The notes: generated by a model from the sequence alone, not told the origin. Shown: positions 31,101 to 40,568, counted from the first letter of the stretch. The stretch: 64,000 nucleotides of DNA from Prorocentrum cordatum (GCA_963575745.1 CAUYUJ010016309.1:125002-189001); one strand, 5' to 3'. Numbers and translations: made by a program.

Positions 31101-32333
31101 CTAGGGCGCAGTGACGCCGACGTGGCATCTGACAAGGATGCCGACTCCGCCCTTGCTGGATTGGCCGTCTCCAGGCAACGCTTCAGTCAAGAAAGGCTTC
31201 CATCCATGTTTGAAGGCCCACTCCAGAACTCTGGCATAAGTATCCCCGCGAAGCTTGTGCTCCTGATTGCAGACGATGGATGCGCGCGTGACCCACGCCA
31301 CGAGATCCTTGGCTGGCGGCCACCGACTGGAGTTGAAGGTCACCACATCGATACCAGCCTGGGCGAGTAGCCTTCGCGCACGCCTCCAAGGGCGTCTGCC
31401 GTAAACGCGTGTGCCGTCAGTCGAGCCGCATGCTGCAGCCCGCCCAGGTACTTCTTCGAGTCCGCGTGGCCGGTGCCAGTGCGCCGCCACCAGGACAGGG
31501 GGGCTTCGACCACCTCCCCGTCGGGAGCCCCTGCCCTGGTCAGCACGCTCGAGGGGGTCGGACCGCCTCGCGCGCCCCGGGGAGCGGACCCACAGGTCGG
31601 TGGTCCCGAGTGCGCGGGCAACCCTGCGACGACACGCGGAGGGGGCCCGAGAGGAATGAGCAGGTCCTTCATCGAGTCCGTGTGGCCCAAGCTCGTTGCA
31701 CCCTACCACGGCATCACCGCCAGGACAGGGGGCGTAGACCACCTCCCCGTCGGGAGCCTTTGCCCTGGTCACCGCGCTCGAGGGGGGGATCGGCGCCTCG
31801 TGCGTCCCAGAGGGCGGACCCACCCGTCGGTGGTCTCGAGTGCGCGTGCAACCCGGCAGCAGCGCGCGAGGGAGCACGGGCCAAGAGCAGGGGGGGCGCG
31901 CCTCCGCACCCCGAGGCAACACTGCCACCAGGCCAGGGGGCATCGACCACCTCCTCCTCCTCCTCCTCCTCCTCCTCCTCCTACTCCTACTCCTACTCCT
32001 ACTCCTACTCCTACTCCTACTCCTACTCCTACTCCTATTCCTCCTCCTCCTCCTCCTCCTCCTCCTCCTCCTCCTCCCTGACCTGGTCAGCACGCTCGAG
32101 AGGGTCGGACCGCCTCGCGCGCCCCGGGGGGCGGACCCACCCGTCGGTTGTCTCGAGTGCGCGGGCGACCCTGCGACGACATGCGGAGGGGCCCAGGAAG
32201 AAGACGAGGAGACTCCGTAATCTTCACCTGGAGTACTCCGTGATCTGCACCTTGGGGTGCCGCAGCGCGGCAGGAATGGTGATGTTGACACCCACAGATC
32301 CTCCAGCAAGCGTGGTTCTGAGCAAGTCGCCAT
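31101..32333 (-). pseudogene. LINE ORF2 start with endonuclease motif, 410-codon ORF containing tandem repeats
   Basis: The C-terminal 90 residues read AGIDVVTFNSSRWPPAKDLV, ASIVCNQEHKL, then AFKHGWKPFLTEALPGDGQS and KGGVGILVR. This is the APE-type endonuclease of LINE ORF2: catalytic N and the QE pair, GW, and the GGVxI(L)VR strand. N-terminal to it the frame runs through three copies of a 208-229-bp tandem repeat (about 31490-32205). The open frame ends at TAG-complement after the endonuclease N-terminal part; the remainder is frame-shifted. Confidence 0.6.
31490..32205. repeat. Three copies of a 208-229-bp tandem repeat
   Basis: GACCACCTCC begins at 31508, 31737 and 31945, each followed by CTGGTCA(G/C), CGCTCGAG, then GCGGACCCAC and GTCTCGAGTGCGCG. 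The third copy has its middle replaced by a (CTC)n(CTACTC)n expansion (31950-32075). Confidence 0.8.
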
Positions 32334-33798
32334 TACTCAGAGATCCCACCCAAATTGCAGCAGTAATATGCTCTGATGTCACCAGATAGCTCGGAGAGGA
32401 GCCAACTATGGGAGCGAGCACGATTCCCGGTGGCTTCACCAACACTGCCCGCAGTACCTGCGGCCAAGTGTGGCTCCAACATTGTACTGGTGTGCGATCT
32501 CGCGTCCATGTGAGCAGCCAGGTCCGAGTCGCCGCCATGCTGGACGTCGACGCCGTACCTCTCATAGGACATGTCGCCAATGTAGTCGTCAAATGTTGGC
32601 GCGCGTCGCCCCCGAAAAAGTACGGGCTGGCGTGGCGTGGTCCTGCTCGATCTGATCGTCCCATGGATGCACGTCGTCGGCGCCAGGGCCGCCTCCAGGA
32701 GGAAAGCCAGCATGGCCAGCCAGAGGAACCTGACCGCCCGCCGCTGCTGTCGGGTCCCTGACGGCAGCCCGTCCATACATGACCAGAGCCCGCTGGAGTC
32801 TGTGAGGTGAACGTTGAGCGAGCCCAGCACCGCGGCTGCGTTGCCTGCAGTGACCGCCGCGGGGGCGGCAGCGACAACGCCGCGAAGGCGGCCGAGCGCC
32901 TCCCCGAGCCCTCCAGGAGGGCTGCGCCCCGCACCTGCAGCCGTGGCGGCGCTGCAGGCGGTCGCGACCTCCAAGTGGATGGCGCCCAGCTCGGCCTTGG
33001 CAGCGATGAGCTCGCCCTCCTTCGCCGCCAGGTCGCGCTGCAAGCCGGCGACCGCTTTCGCCAGCGTGTCGTGCTCGCGCTGCTGCGTCGCCTGGCGGCC
33101 CAGTGCGCGGCGCAGCATGTCGTCAGGAGTGCGAGCGGCCCGCTCGCGCCAGCTGGCGCCTGGCGCGGACCAGCACCTCGCTGTCCTCGCCCAGCTGGAG
33201 CCGTCGCAGGGCGGCCAGGGCGCGGCGGGCCTTGGTGACCTCGTTGAACTCCTCGGGTTCGGCGGTGCCAGCGCTGCGCCTGGAGCCCGGTGCCGATCGC
33301 CTGCGAGCTCCAGCAGGCTGAGCGCCACTCGTGTCGGGCTTACCCATCTTGCCCCGACCGCACATGTCGCACCACTGAATAGTGTTCTAGTTGCGCTGAA
33401 AGCCGCACTGGCGAGTGGCCACGCACGCCCTGCGCGCGCCCTTCTCGCTGCGGTCACGCGTCTCACCCTGAGAACCCCGACCCCGACCGCCACGGCCGAC
33501 TGGCGGCCGAGAGCCGTGGCGCAGGAGCAGCAAGCTCTCGTCGGTGTCGTACCTGAGCCTCCGTCGCGCAACGGCACGATGCATGCGCAGTCTTCGATGC
33601 CACGCCGGCGAGCGCGACCGTCCTTGCGACGAGGTGTCACGCGCCAGCGAGGCCACCCCGCGAGCCTCGCGGGGGGCCAGGATGGCGGCGGCCGCGCGGC
33701 GGGCGCTAGCCCGCCGCAGCCGCGTCGCGCCAGGCGCAGGACGCCTGGGGCTGGGGGCTCCCCCAATGGCGGGCTCCCGCGCTCCCGCGGGCAGACGG
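32334..33798 (-). pseudogene. LINE ORF1 with zinc finger and coiled coil
   Basis: Minus frame: near 33425-33350 a finger-like ACVATRQCGFQRN, an in-frame TAG, then NTIQWCDMCGRGKMGKPD. About 200 bp on comes DDMLRRALGRQATQQREHDT and AAKEGELIAAKAELGAIHLE (33125-32950), a clear coiled coil. Next is a proline/alanine-rich part, then a hydrophobic stretch (RFLWLAMLAFLLEAALAPT, about 32720-32665). The finger-then-coil order matches the plus-strand LINE at 16.2-16.9 kb. Confidence 0.55.
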
Positions 33799-33820
33799 CT
33801 TGAGCCAAAATGGCTACGGA
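33799..33820 (-). other. Exact DinoSL sequence at the LINE 5' end
   Basis: The complement of this stretch equals the 22-nt dinoflagellate spliced leader at every position (first base T, an allowed variant), reading TCCGTAGCCATTTTGG and ending GGCTCAAG. It directly precedes LINE ORF1 on the same strand. No SL RNA donor (GT) follows: the next bases are CCGTCTGCC. It is therefore a reverse-transcribed leader, not an SL gene. Confidence 0.9.
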
Positions 33821-33825
33821 GGAGG

Positions 33826-34000
33826 ATGAGGAAACGGAGGAGGAGGAGGAGGAAGAGGAGGAGGAGGAGGAGGAAGAGGAGGAGCAGGAGGAGGAGGAGG
33901 NNNNNNNNNNNNNNNNNNNNNNNNNNNNNNNNNNNNNNNNNNNNNNNNNNNNNNNNNNNNNNNNNNNNNNNNNNNNNNNNNNNNNNNNNNNNNNNNNNNN
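33826..34000 (+). repeat. GAG microsatellite ending in a 100-N assembly gap
   Basis: GAG/GGA-rich tract (33826-33900) continues into N at 33901-34000. The gap size is probably nominal, and the assembly broke in the repeat. The sequence immediately upstream of the LINE's spliced leader, and therefore any target-site duplication, may be hidden here. Confidence 0.95.
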
Positions 34001-34640
34001 GCAACCCGTCTTCGAGCCCGCCCCACGACGTTCTCCTTGCGGTCGGGAACTGTTGGATAGCGCGTCGCTCCGCCAGTTCTGGCGCACCACGATTCGGCGC
34101 GACAGGCTACTCAGTTCCCAGTCCCCGCGGCTTCAACCTCGCGAGCCCTTCCGAGCATCCCGCCCCGGGGAGCGGAGCGACAGGCTAGCCGCTTGCAGGG
34201 CACAGCGTGTCGCGGGGGCCGCCGAGGCGACATGCTAGGCAAAAGTTTCCGACCGTATCCATGCCTGGACGGAGGATTCGGTAGCACACCTTTGGAGCCT
34301 TGTGTGCCCCTGCCGTCCCGTCTTTGGCGTGCGCCAGCGTCGACTCGCGTCTGGTAGCCGACGGGACAGCGCCGATGTTGCGCCGCTGAGCGTCGACTCG
34401 TGCTGATCTCTTGCGCCGGCCAGCGTCGAGCAGCGTCGCTTCGCAGGGGCCTGCAAGACGGCACGGGGCGCTCCCGCGAGCTGCCACCGCGGGGAGGGCG
34501 GAGGACGCGCGGCGCGGGCGCCACCTCTGCGCCCGCCCCTGGCGGCGGGGGAGGCCGGGGTGCCCGCCGCCTCCGGACGCCGCCAGACGGCGGCGTCCGC
34601 GCCCGAGGCGCCGCACGGCATGCGCGCTGGCATTTGGATC
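34001..34640. other. Unassigned GC-rich stretch
   Basis: Open frames on both strands without recognisable motifs. Nothing else is seen. Confidence 0.3.
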
Positions 34641-34647
34641 GTCGTCG

Positions 34648-34680
<33 letters not shown>

Positions 34681-34712
34681 GCGTCGTCGTCGGCGTCGTC
34701 GTCGTCGTCTGC
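34641..34712 (+). repeat. GTC microsatellite
   Basis: About 24 GTC triplets with GGC interruptions. Confidence 0.9.
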
Positions 34713-34882
34713 GGCGGCTTTCTGTTGGGGGGCGCGCGCCCGCCTCGGGCCAGGTTCGGGGCCCCGAGCGGCAGGGCGCCAGCGTGCGACTGTGGGGCGC
34801 GAGGGCCGCGCCGCGGGGCGAGTCGGTCGGGATTCGGGGTCACCGCACGGCCTTGGGAGAGGAGAGGAGAGGAGAGGAGAGG

Positions 34883-35165
34883 ACGTTCTCCGAGGATGCC
34901 TCGGGCGAGTGTGCCGGAGCTGACGAACGCCATAGACGTAAACTTTTGGCGCTGCGCGCGGGTTTCTCGGATTCGCGCTGGGACCCCCCCTGGCGGCGCC
35001 TCCGGCGCCGCCCCTGGCGCGCTTCGCGCGCTGGGGAGGGGGGTCCGGCGCAGATCCAGGAAATCCGCGCGGAGCGCCAAAAGATGATGTTTATGTTTTT
35101 TTTCTCTTCTATTGGGACTCGGGTCGTTCCCCGAGGACGTCTCGGGCGATTGTGGCCTCCGGAGT
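34883..35165. repeat. Inverted repeat bracketed by a direct repeat
   Basis: Arms of about 45-50 bp (near 34942-34990 and 35036-35085) start CTTTTGGCGCT and CTTTTGGCGCT in complement and end at a CCCCCC/GGGGGG pair. The same peptide (FWRxARxSxIxAGxPP) is therefore encoded outward on both strands. Outside, the sequence CGTTCYCCGAGGAYGYCTCG occurs directly at about 34883 and 35129. No known element class is recognised. Confidence 0.6.
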
Positions 35166-35705
35166 CCCCAAGACCGTGCGGTGAGGGACCGTGCGGTGAG
35201 GCCCTTCGGCATGTCGAGGCCACCGCGCAGTCGGTCACCGCGCGGTGTTGGGACCCCCACGTGGCCCTTCGCCGGCCAGCGAGGAGGAAGGGTGGACGAG
35301 GAGGGCGGGCGAGGGGGGGAGGGCAGCGGAAAGCCAAAGGAGGGCGGGCGCGAGGCGGGGGATCCCCCGCATCGGCGCTTCCTCGCGCGACCCTCCGCCC
35401 GCTGCGCAGCTCCACCTGCTGACGAAGCACGCAGTCGGCCACAGGGGCAGCGACCCTGACTTGCCCGCGGGCGCCGGCGCCGCCACCTGCCAGGCTCGCG
35501 AGCCCGGGGGCAGAAAAAGTGGGGCGCGAGCCCTCCTCCCTCCCACGTGCTCGTCCTCCCTGTCTGGCACCCCCTTGCGTCGCGGGGTCGGCCGTGCCCT
35601 GGAGCCAGGCGCGTCGGCTCTGCATTCGCATGGACAAGCTCCGCGCGCGCCAATAGCGCAAGAGACCTCGCACAAGATCACACCCACCCGCTTCCAATCG
35701 CTTCC
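35166..35705. other. Short GTGCGGTGAGG repeats and unassigned DNA
   Basis: GACCGTGCGGTGAGG is repeated at about 35173 and 35188 and met by inverted GTCACCGCGCGGT at about 35233. The remainder is GC-rich with open frames on both strands and no recognised domain. Confidence 0.4.
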
Positions 35706-35965
35706 ACTCCCCTCCTCCTCCTCCTTCTCCTCCTTCTCCTCCCGCTCCTCCTCCTCTTGCTCCTCCTCCTCCTCAGCCTCCTCCTCCTCCTCCTCCTCCT
35801 CCTCCTCCTCCTCCTCCTCCTTCCCCCTCCTTCCTCCTCTCCCCTCCTCCTCCTTCTCCTCCCGCTCCTCCCGCTCCTCCCGCTCCTCACCTCCTCCTCC
35901 TCCTCCTCCTCCTCCTCTCCGCCTCCTCCTCCTCCTCCTCTTCCTCCTCCTCCTCCTCCTCCCAC
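35706..35965. repeat. CTC microsatellite
   Basis: About 260 bp of CTC/CTT/CCG-rich pyrimidine tract. Confidence 0.9.
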
Positions 35966-36016
35966 TCACACCCCATCTCCCTTCCCCGCCTTGTTCTCCT
36001 CCGTTTCCCTCCGTCT

Positions 36017-36402
36017 CCTCGTCGTCGTCCACCTTGCCGCATATCCTTCTCCTTCTGGCTCACTCTGCCCGCTTCGCTCCGACAGTCGATCCCTCTGTCC
36101 CCGTACCCCCCACTCTCCCCTCCCCCACTATCACCCTACGAACCCCTCCCTTTCCCCTCGCCCTGCTCCTCTCCCTTCCCTTCACTCCTCCATATCCTCC
36201 TGGTCCTCCCCTCGTCGTCGTCCACCTTGCCGCATATCCTTCTCCTTCTGGCTCACTCTGCCCGCTTCGCTCCGACAGTCGATCCCTCTGTCCCCGTACC
36301 CCCCACTCTCCCCTCCCCCACTATCACCCTACGAACCCCTCCCTTTCCCCTCGCCCTGCTCCTCTCCCTTCCCTTCACTCCTCCATATCCTCCTGGTCCT
36401 CC
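36017..36402 (+). repeat. Perfect 193-bp tandem duplication
   Basis: Unit 36017-36209 is repeated at 36210-36402 with no difference that I can see by eye. The unit is pyrimidine-rich and includes CCACCTTGCCGCATATCC and CACTATCACCCTACGAACCC. The two copies then diverge at a TTG. It is either a recent duplication or an assembly artefact. Sequence from 36403 to 36640 is C/T-rich and unassigned. Confidence 0.9.
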
Positions 36403-36639
36403 CCTCGGTTGCTCCTCCTCCTCCTCCCCCGTCCCTCCTCCCCTCCCTTTATCCATCCCTCTCGTTCCTCCTGCTGCTCGCCATCTTTATCCTCCCCGTA
36501 TTCCTCGTCCTTTCCCGTATCCAGCTAGCGCTCGCCACACCTCGCAGTCGCGTCGTATACATAGAACGGGGGACTAGGGGCAGGGATCTCTGGGCCGGAG
36601 CCTCGACTGGCGACTGGTGTGCCAGGAGTCTTGTTGAGC

Positions 36640-37115
36640 CCGCAAGTGGCCCCCAATTTGGCCCAAGATGGCTTCACAGAGGTTTACGGGAGCCCCAAGA
36701 TTGTTCAAGAGCGCCCCAAGACAGCCCCAGAGGGCCCCCCCAAGAGAGCATCAAGAGGCCAAACTGGTCTATTTCCTTTGTGTTCTTGGAGGTGTTTAGC
36801 GTTCTCGCTTTTTCGGTTGTCTGACCGCCCACAGCGGCCCGAGCGGCCCCCCAAGACGCCCCAAGACCGCCCCAAAGTCTTCCAAGAGGGCCCCAAGATA
36901 ACCCAAGAAAGCCCCAAAGAGGCCCAGGAGAGCCTCAGGGCCCCAGTAGGGCGTCCACGATGGCCCCCAGGCAGCCCCAGAGCCCCCAAAGACGGCCCAA
37001 GAGGATCCCAAGACGGCCCTGGCGGTCCAGTGGGCCTCCCGAGTCGCTTCAATACGGCCGAAGTGCCCTTCAAGAGGGCCCCCAAACAGCCCCAAGATGG
37101 CCCAAGGGAGCCTTG
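36640..37115 (-). repeat. Degenerate TCTTGGGG minisatellite, block 2 (reverse)
   Basis: Repeated CCCCAAGA(T/C)GGCC words, the complement of blocks 1 and 3. A T-rich interruption of about 70 bp (36760-36830) on the minus strand contains AACCGAA and GCGAGAACG, which also occur in the interruption of block 3. Confidence 0.65.
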
Positions 37116-37516
37116 AGGCAGCCCAGGGGAGCGGAGAGCCTCAGGAGAGCGTCTAACATGTCCCTGCTTCCCCAATGATCTTGCTTCTAGGATGCTCGCC
37201 CACGCCGTTCCCGAACACATGGGCGGACGCTGCGTGCCTGTGATGCCCGACCAACGGGGTAGATCGTGACACAGTTCCATGTGTGTGATAGAGTGTGCGT
37301 ACAGGACAGGTGACGAGCGACGCTCGCCGCGGGTTGGCTCCAAGGGGCTCCTTCTGCCAAAGGCTGAAAAAAGCGTCATCGTCCACAAGTGGTTGCATGA
37401 TGGTCTATTCCTGGCAGTCCCCTCCTCCCTTTCCACTTCTTCCTCCTCTTCATCCTCCTTGTCCCTCTCCCGATGCCGCGTGATGGCTCACAGCTGCCAA
37501 GTTTGAATCCGCCACC
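37116..37516. other. Unassigned stretch
   Basis: Mixed-composition DNA. A plus frame (37279-37506) contains LLLPKAEKSVIVHKWLHDGL, coding-like but unassigned. C/T-rich from 37420 to 37470. Confidence 0.3.
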
Positions 37517-37658
37517 ATGCCGATCGCCAACCTTTCCGACTACACGAAGGACATCGGGGGTGGCGATGGAGCCAGTGGGAAAGATCTTCCACCTTACGGC
37601 GCCTCTGCTCCTCTGCGCACGCCTCTTGTATTGGTGGAACAGGGGCGGACGGGCCTAG
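37517..37658 (+). CDS. Possible first exon of an unknown split gene
   Basis: An ATG at 37517 in a CCGCCACCATG context opens MPIANLSDYTKDIGGGDGAS and continues KDLPPYGASAPLRTPLVLVE to QGRTGL. At 37659 the sequence CCTAG is followed by GTGAGT, the canonical 5' splice consensus. The frame stays open beyond it through a GAG microsatellite (37697-37795) to a stop at 37801. The exon reading is preferred because of the start context and donor. No family is recognised. Confidence 0.35.
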
Positions 37659-37689
37659 GTGAGTGGAGTAGCTGGATGACGATGAGGGG

Positions 37690-37880
37690 CGGGGGGCAGG
37701 ATGAGGACGAGCAGGAGGAGGAGGAGGAGGAGGAGGAGGAGGAGGAGGAGGAGGAAAAGGAAGGGGAGGAGGAAAAGGAAGGGGAGGGGGAGGATGTTTA
37801 AGGCAGGGGGAGGAGGAATAGGATGGGAAGGCAGGATGAGGATTATATACTGATGCCGATGACGATGATGATGCTGCAGC

Positions 37881-37915
<35 letters not shown>

Positions 37916-37940
37916 CTGCGGAAGAGGATGATGATGTGGA
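37690..37940 (+). repeat. GAG and GAT microsatellites
   Basis: GAG-rich 37697-37795 and GAT-rich 37865-37935, both within the presumed intron of the preceding candidate exon. Confidence 0.85.
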
Positions 37941-37955
37941 TAGTCCAGGAGAGGT

Positions 37956-38462
37956 GTGAGCGCAAGAGGAGCAACATTTCGAATTTCTACAACAGCGAAG
38001 TACTGTATCGCAAACGCCGCGGCCATCGGTTCATATCAAGTGCTGTGTTGCTCCACGCGTGCAGCCCAGCACAACTGCGACATCATGTTCTTCAGGCGGT
38101 GCCAAGGATTCCACACGAAATCTCCGTGGAACGAGGCCCTTGGGAAGGCAAGGAAGCTGTTTTCTCGTGGAGGCGTCTCGTATCCTTGTGCTGGGTTGAA
38201 TCCCTGGCTCGATCGAGGTAACCCAGAGCAATGCACTTTCCAGTGGGCCAGATGGTATGAGTTTATAGATCGCTGCCTTCTCAGTCCTCTTGCCTTCGTC
38301 CTCGCTTTGGGGCTTGCCAGGGCCATTGGGAGGCGGGGAGGGATGGGGCTGTCGCGCGCCGTTTGTAGGTCGTCTCGGAGTCGTGCCAGTGTCCTGGCAG
38401 TTCTTGGGTTTGCATCTGGGCCGTTTGGATGTTGTCTTGCAGACGTGTCTCGGGAGTTGTGA
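37956..38462 (+). CDS. Possible exon(s) of an unknown gene
   Basis: The plus frame, opening at a GTG codon, contains AKYCIANAAAIGSYQVLCCS, then AQHNCDIMFFRRCQGFHTKS and ARKLFSRGGVSYPCAGLNPW with a donor-like CGAG followed by GTAACC near 38219. Further on the frame is hydrophobic (PLAFVLALGLARAIG). The varied residue content looks more coding-like than the surrounding repeats. Family unknown; a relation to the exon at 37517 is only suggested by proximity. Confidence 0.3.
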   Translation: MSARGATFRISTTAKYCIANAAAIGSYQVLCCSTRAAQHNCDIMFFRRCQGFHTKSPWNEALGKARKLFSRGGVSYPCAGLNPWLDRGNPEQCTFQWARWYEFIDRCLLSPLAFVLALGLARAIGRRGGMGLSRAVCRSSRSRASVLAVLGFASGPFGCCLADVSREL

Positions 38463-38690
38463 AATTTCCTTTTGGACCCAGGAGATCGCGCGCATTTAAT
38501 ACAACTTAGATGAAATGATAAGCGAAGTGAGGAACGAAGTAGTTCTTATTGAAGAGGTTTACGGCGAATCACTGCCACCCCTTGCGTGTTGGAAGCGCCT
38601 GTGAGGGCGAATGTTGGGCTGAAGTCTTGCCAAGCTATCGGGCTATGTGTTTCCCCAGCCATAATGGAAACCGTTGGGGGAACACTTAGG
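38463..38690 (+). other. AT-richer stretch with a 29-codon ORF
   Basis: ATG at 38512 opens MISEVRNEVVLIEEVYGESL to a stop near 38601. Too short to call. The rest of the stretch is unassigned. Confidence 0.25.
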
Positions 38691-38744
38691 AGGAAAAGCG
38701 AGGAGGAGGATGGGGAGGAAACGGAGGGAGACGAGGAAGAGGAG

Positions 38745-39730
38745 GCCTCTTGCGGGCCTATTGGGGGCTTCCCCGGAGTTTGTTGGAGGCCTACAGGTGC
38801 TTGTCAGGGGGTCTCCTGGGGTCTCTCGGGGCCTTGCGGCACTCTTGGGGCCATTTGGAGTCCTTTTGGGCCGTCCTGGGAACCTCTTGGCCCGTTTTGG
38901 AGCCCTCTTGGGGGTGCCTGGGGCCGTCCTGAGGATATCTTGGAGGCTCACGGGCCGTCTGAGGCTTTCGGAGAACCGAACAATTGCGAGAACGTTGCAA
39001 GCACTGAGCATGTCTTTCATATTCGGCACGCCAAGCATCCCTCTGGCAAGAAACAGGGCCGTGCCTGGGTTGTGGACCAGAGGCCTCGTGGATGATTGTC
39101 GGGGTCTCGTGCGATGCATCTCGGGGGCATCTCGGAGGCCTGTTGATGGGCTCTTGGTGCTTCGTCGGGGCCTCTGGAAGGCCTCTGAGGGGGGCCTCTT
39201 GGAGCCTCTTGGGCACCCTTGGGGGCTTGCTGGGGGTCTTGAGGGGTATCCTGGAGGGATAGGCTCCGAAGGCCAGTTCGAGTTTCCCCTCTTGGGCCCC
39301 CCTCTTGGGCCGTTTTTGGGGGCCTCCTGGGTTGTCTTGTACCCCTCTTGGGACATATTGGGCCCCTCTTGGGGTCTCTTGGGGCATTTTGGGGCTCTCT
39401 TGCGGTTTTCTTTAGGCTCTTTTCTGGCTCTTGGGCCGTTTTGGTGCGATCTGGGGCCGCTGGGGTCGTCTAGTGCATTCGAAAGCGAGAGAAGGGAACG
39501 CTACAATGTGTGAATTAGCCTTCGGACAACATTGGATGCTGTCTTTTGGGCTCCTCTTGGAGGTCTTCTTAGAGCCCTCTTGGCGTGACTTGGGCGCGTT
39601 TGGGGCGCCTCTTGGGCCGTCGTGTGGCCATCGTTGGCCGCCTCGAAGCGGTCTTGAGCCGTCTCGGTGCCCTCTTGGACCGTCTCGGAGGAGCCTGTGG
39701 ACCCTCTAGTCCCCCTGTCCTGGGGTTCTG
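38745..39730 (+). repeat. Degenerate TCTTGGGG minisatellite, block 3
   Basis: Repeated GGCC(G/T)TCTTGGGG/CCTCTTGGGG words with irregular spacing over about 1 kb, in opposite orientation to block 2. Interruptions of less repetitive sequence lie at about 38973-39060 and 39478-39545. Confidence 0.7.
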
Positions 39731-39734
39731 TCGT

Positions 39735-40139
39735 CTCTGGTAAAGTGCAGCTGGGCGCCCCAAGGGTCACACGACACGCCAAATACTATCCAGGACCTGG
39801 GCCTCGTGTCCATTAGACGAGTATTCATTTGTCAGCATTGAGGATCTTAGAGGTCTTTCGGGCACTCCACTCAGTGCCTCGCGCCATCGCAAAGACGGAC
39901 TCCGCATTTGCGGAGTAAGGAATTGCTCTGCTGCGCTTTACGTTGCTTGTTTTCTAATGGCAGTGTTCTGTTTCGAGCTGCCATTGCACTCTGCCGCGAC
40001 TCAGGGTGCCAAGTTGCTGAAGCCTGGGCCACGCACCCTGAAGCCAGGGGGCAGGCGGGTCGTTCTCCTTCCGCACCTAGCAGCAAAATCGGGACGAGGG
40101 CGGTTCATGGTCTTACGCCACCCCTAGGTGCGTTGCTGG
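39735..40139. other. Unassigned stretch with a small hairpin
   Basis: ACTCCGCATTTGCGGAGT at about 39900-39917 is a perfect 7-bp stem with a 4-nt loop. No gene is recognised. Confidence 0.35.
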
Positions 40140-40345
40140 GATGGGTTTCCGCGGCGTGGATTGCTGTTGTCCTCGGTGCTGGCATTGTCGTCTTCGTCGT
40201 CGCCCCACGAGCCACTCCACGACCAACCCCCGCGACCCACCCGCGAACCACCCGCGACCCACCCACGACCCGCCCCACTACCCTCCTTACGCCCCGCCGA
40301 CGAGCCACCTGCACCCGCGACTCAATGCACGCCTGCGGCGGGCAG
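40140..40345 (+). repeat. Dispersed repeat with CGACCCACCC minisatellite, copy 2
   Basis: Paralogue of 12925-13135; see there. It abuts the 5' LTR-like repeat, so the retrotransposon may have inserted into it. Confidence 0.55.
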
Positions 40346-40349
40346 CTGT

Positions 40350-40568
40350 GACTTTGAAGGTATGCCCCGAGGGCATATAGTGTATCTTGCTCGGCCGCCG
40401 CCGCCTCGGCTCGAGGCGGCGCCGCCCGATTTGCCAGAGTCGAATGTGGCGCTTGGTTTGAGGCGTGTGGTGGGAGAAAGGGCACCTTTCCCATCCCATC
40501 GCCACCGCCATTGTTCCTTCCTTCTCCACACTCTACCTTACCATGCAATGGTGACCCCATGTTCGACT
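40350..40568 (+). repeat. 5' LTR-like repeat of the copia element
   Basis: Begins GACTTTGAAGGTATGCCCCG and contains GAGGGCATATAG (a TATA-like word), GAGGCGGCGCCGCCC, GTGGCGCTTG, and ACCATGCAATGGTGACCCCA near the 3' end. The match to 52021-52237 starts and stops with these words. Termini of the TG...CA type cannot be fixed with confidence. Confidence 0.65.

Larger units (their letters stand above)
26188..33820 (-). mobile_element. Degenerate LINE retrotransposon tagged with DinoSL, minus strand
   Basis: Read on the minus strand the order is DinoSL (33820-33799), ORF1 with zinc finger and coiled coil (about 33425-32330), endonuclease (about 31365-31101), pre-RT (30786-29585), reverse transcriptase (29440-28580), C-terminal segment (28288-27697) and RNase H (about 26660-26188). 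Microsatellites at 29089-29308 and 31950-32075, a family A element (28289-28452) and a MITE (26664-26843) interrupt it. Frameshifts and an altered RT motif C make it inactive. The spliced leader at the 5' end implies that the inserted copy came from a trans-spliced transcript. Confidence 0.75.

Noticed and set aside
33901-34000. ORFs running through the N block
   Set aside because: They are translations of unknown bases in an assembly gap.
34235-35653. 472-codon minus-strand ORF in 34.2-35.7 kb
   Set aside because: It crosses a GTC microsatellite, an inverted repeat and very GC-rich DNA where both strands are open; no domain is visible.
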